Assembly (NCBI RefSeq): GCF_947507565.1
Contig: NC_089180.1
Location: 2,542,001 to 2,606,000 of the forward strand
Source of the DNA: Oscarella lobularis
Taxonomy: Eukaryota; Porifera; Homoscleromorpha; Homosclerophorida; Oscarellidae
Length of the DNA: 64,000 bases
Reading direction: 5' to 3'
Shown: one piece after another, positions 63,396 through 64,000 of the stretch
Layout: each line of letters begins with the position of its first letter
Numbering within the stretch: position 1 is the first letter of the stretch
Program-made: the position numbers and the translations under genes
The notes under the pieces: model-generated
The model's input: the letters and a program-made list of their open reading frames with translations, nothing else
Database searches by the model: none
What the model was told of the DNA's origin: nothing

Positions 63396-64000
63396 TATGT
63401 CTAAAGCCGACTTGGTTTTTACTGCGCGAATCTCGATCTACCAAACACAGAGCTTCTGATCAATTCTATCGTAAGACTAACGTTGCTACTCGTCGCGTGC
63501 GACACGCTATGGCAACGCGACATGTGTCTACCAATTATCCCCCTCGATAATTGAGGCAGCGGAACACAGAGACATCAAGGGATGTCACCAGACCCTCTCC
63601 TGGTGTGGATATCAACACCAAGGCGGAGGGTGCGGCTACGCGAGACTACTCCAACACTTGGGAGGTCAAAAAGAACAGAAAAGCGAGGCCGAACTGATAA
63701 AGGTTGTCGATGCTTGTTTGGAGGAGGCGTTACAAGTTGGAAACGAGAGGAGCGAAGACAGCAGAAACGAAATCCGTCAGATCTGAAGAAAAAAGAAATC
63801 TGATAAGGAGAAATCTTCTGGATCGGCGGGATCCGAAGGAACAAATTCAAAAAAGAAGAGTAAATTTGTGAAGATTGAAGAGGCGAAAATTGATGATCGG
63901 TGTGACACGGCGGCGGCAGCGAGATCCGAAGAAGCAAAATCAAACGAAGCGGATGGTAAGTCACAACGAAGTAAGGGCCATATCCAAACGACGGAGCTTT
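63396..64000 (+). mobile_element. Helitron 5' leader, plus-strand relative of the 27.5-29.2 kb element
   Basis: Matches the reverse complement of 28600-29190 over nearly 600 bp, including TATGTCTAAAGCCGAC and the segment encoding TAAAARSEEAKSNEADGKSQ. It begins almost directly after the CTAG at 63390-63393 and runs off the right edge, where the helicase would follow. Coding frames are broken by a stop near 63785 and a frame change. Confidence 0.7.

Noticed and set aside
1-64000. tRNA, rRNA or snRNA genes
   Set aside because: No B-box-containing tRNA or conserved rRNA segment was seen by eye; a covariance-model scan would be needed to exclude small RNAs.

Overview
This is eukaryotic nuclear DNA. 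It looks like a transposon graveyard in the genome of an early-branching animal. The best guess is a sponge, perhaps a homoscleromorph, but that rests only on the element types, the very short introns and the modest GC content. The spliceosomal introns that can be placed by protein homology are tiny (37 to 53 bp, GT..AG). No housekeeping host gene, rRNA or tRNA was recognised. A 200-N assembly gap lies at 29410-29609.

Layout. 0-10.5 kb: pieces of a PIF/Harbinger transposase, an integrase-like DDE transposase, a decayed Ty3/gypsy element (gag, protease, RT, RNase H), a PHD finger and a second gag fragment. 12-15 kb: a Tc1/mariner-like element of the DD82E (Sailor-like) type with 29-bp perfect inverted repeats. 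16-20 kb: a pogo/Tigger transposase broken by an internal inversion, and an element with 76-bp inverted repeats carrying a P-element-like fragment. 21-27 kb: an RT fragment, a hAT C-terminus, a HIRAN ORF next to a Tigger C-terminus, a 37-bp palindromic satellite and a DIRS-type tyrosine recombinase. 27.5-31.5 kb: Helitron ends, an internally deleted Helitron with an intact 368-aa ORF, and gypsy RNase H. 32-34 kb: a P-element (THAP9-like) transposase core with short introns. 34.5-38.2 kb: a minisatellite split by a complete Tigger element (35486-37929) that also carries a HIRAN ORF. 39-42 kb: an LTR element with an intact 758-aa gag-protease ORF and no pol. 42-44 kb: a broken helicase-OTU Helitron copy. 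45-50.5 kb: a THAP fragment and two Helitrons joined head to tail. 51-56 kb: a 54-bp tandem repeat, a Mutator-like fragment and other repeats. 56.8-62.35 kb: an RT pseudogene abutting an intact helicase-OTU ORF, then a two-exon RGG/acidic gene on the opposite strand, closed by a canonical Helitron 3' end. 62.4-64 kb: another Helitron 3' end and the start of a further Helitron.

The genes do not form a host pathway; they are mobile-element modules. The points most worth following are: (a) the Helitron carrying helicase-OTU plus the RGG/acidic gene; (b) two independent HIRAN plus Tigger pairings; (c) two direct Helitron 3'end/5'end junctions; (d) a non-autonomous LTR element with an in-frame pol deletion. 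All family calls come from reading motifs by eye; no search was run.
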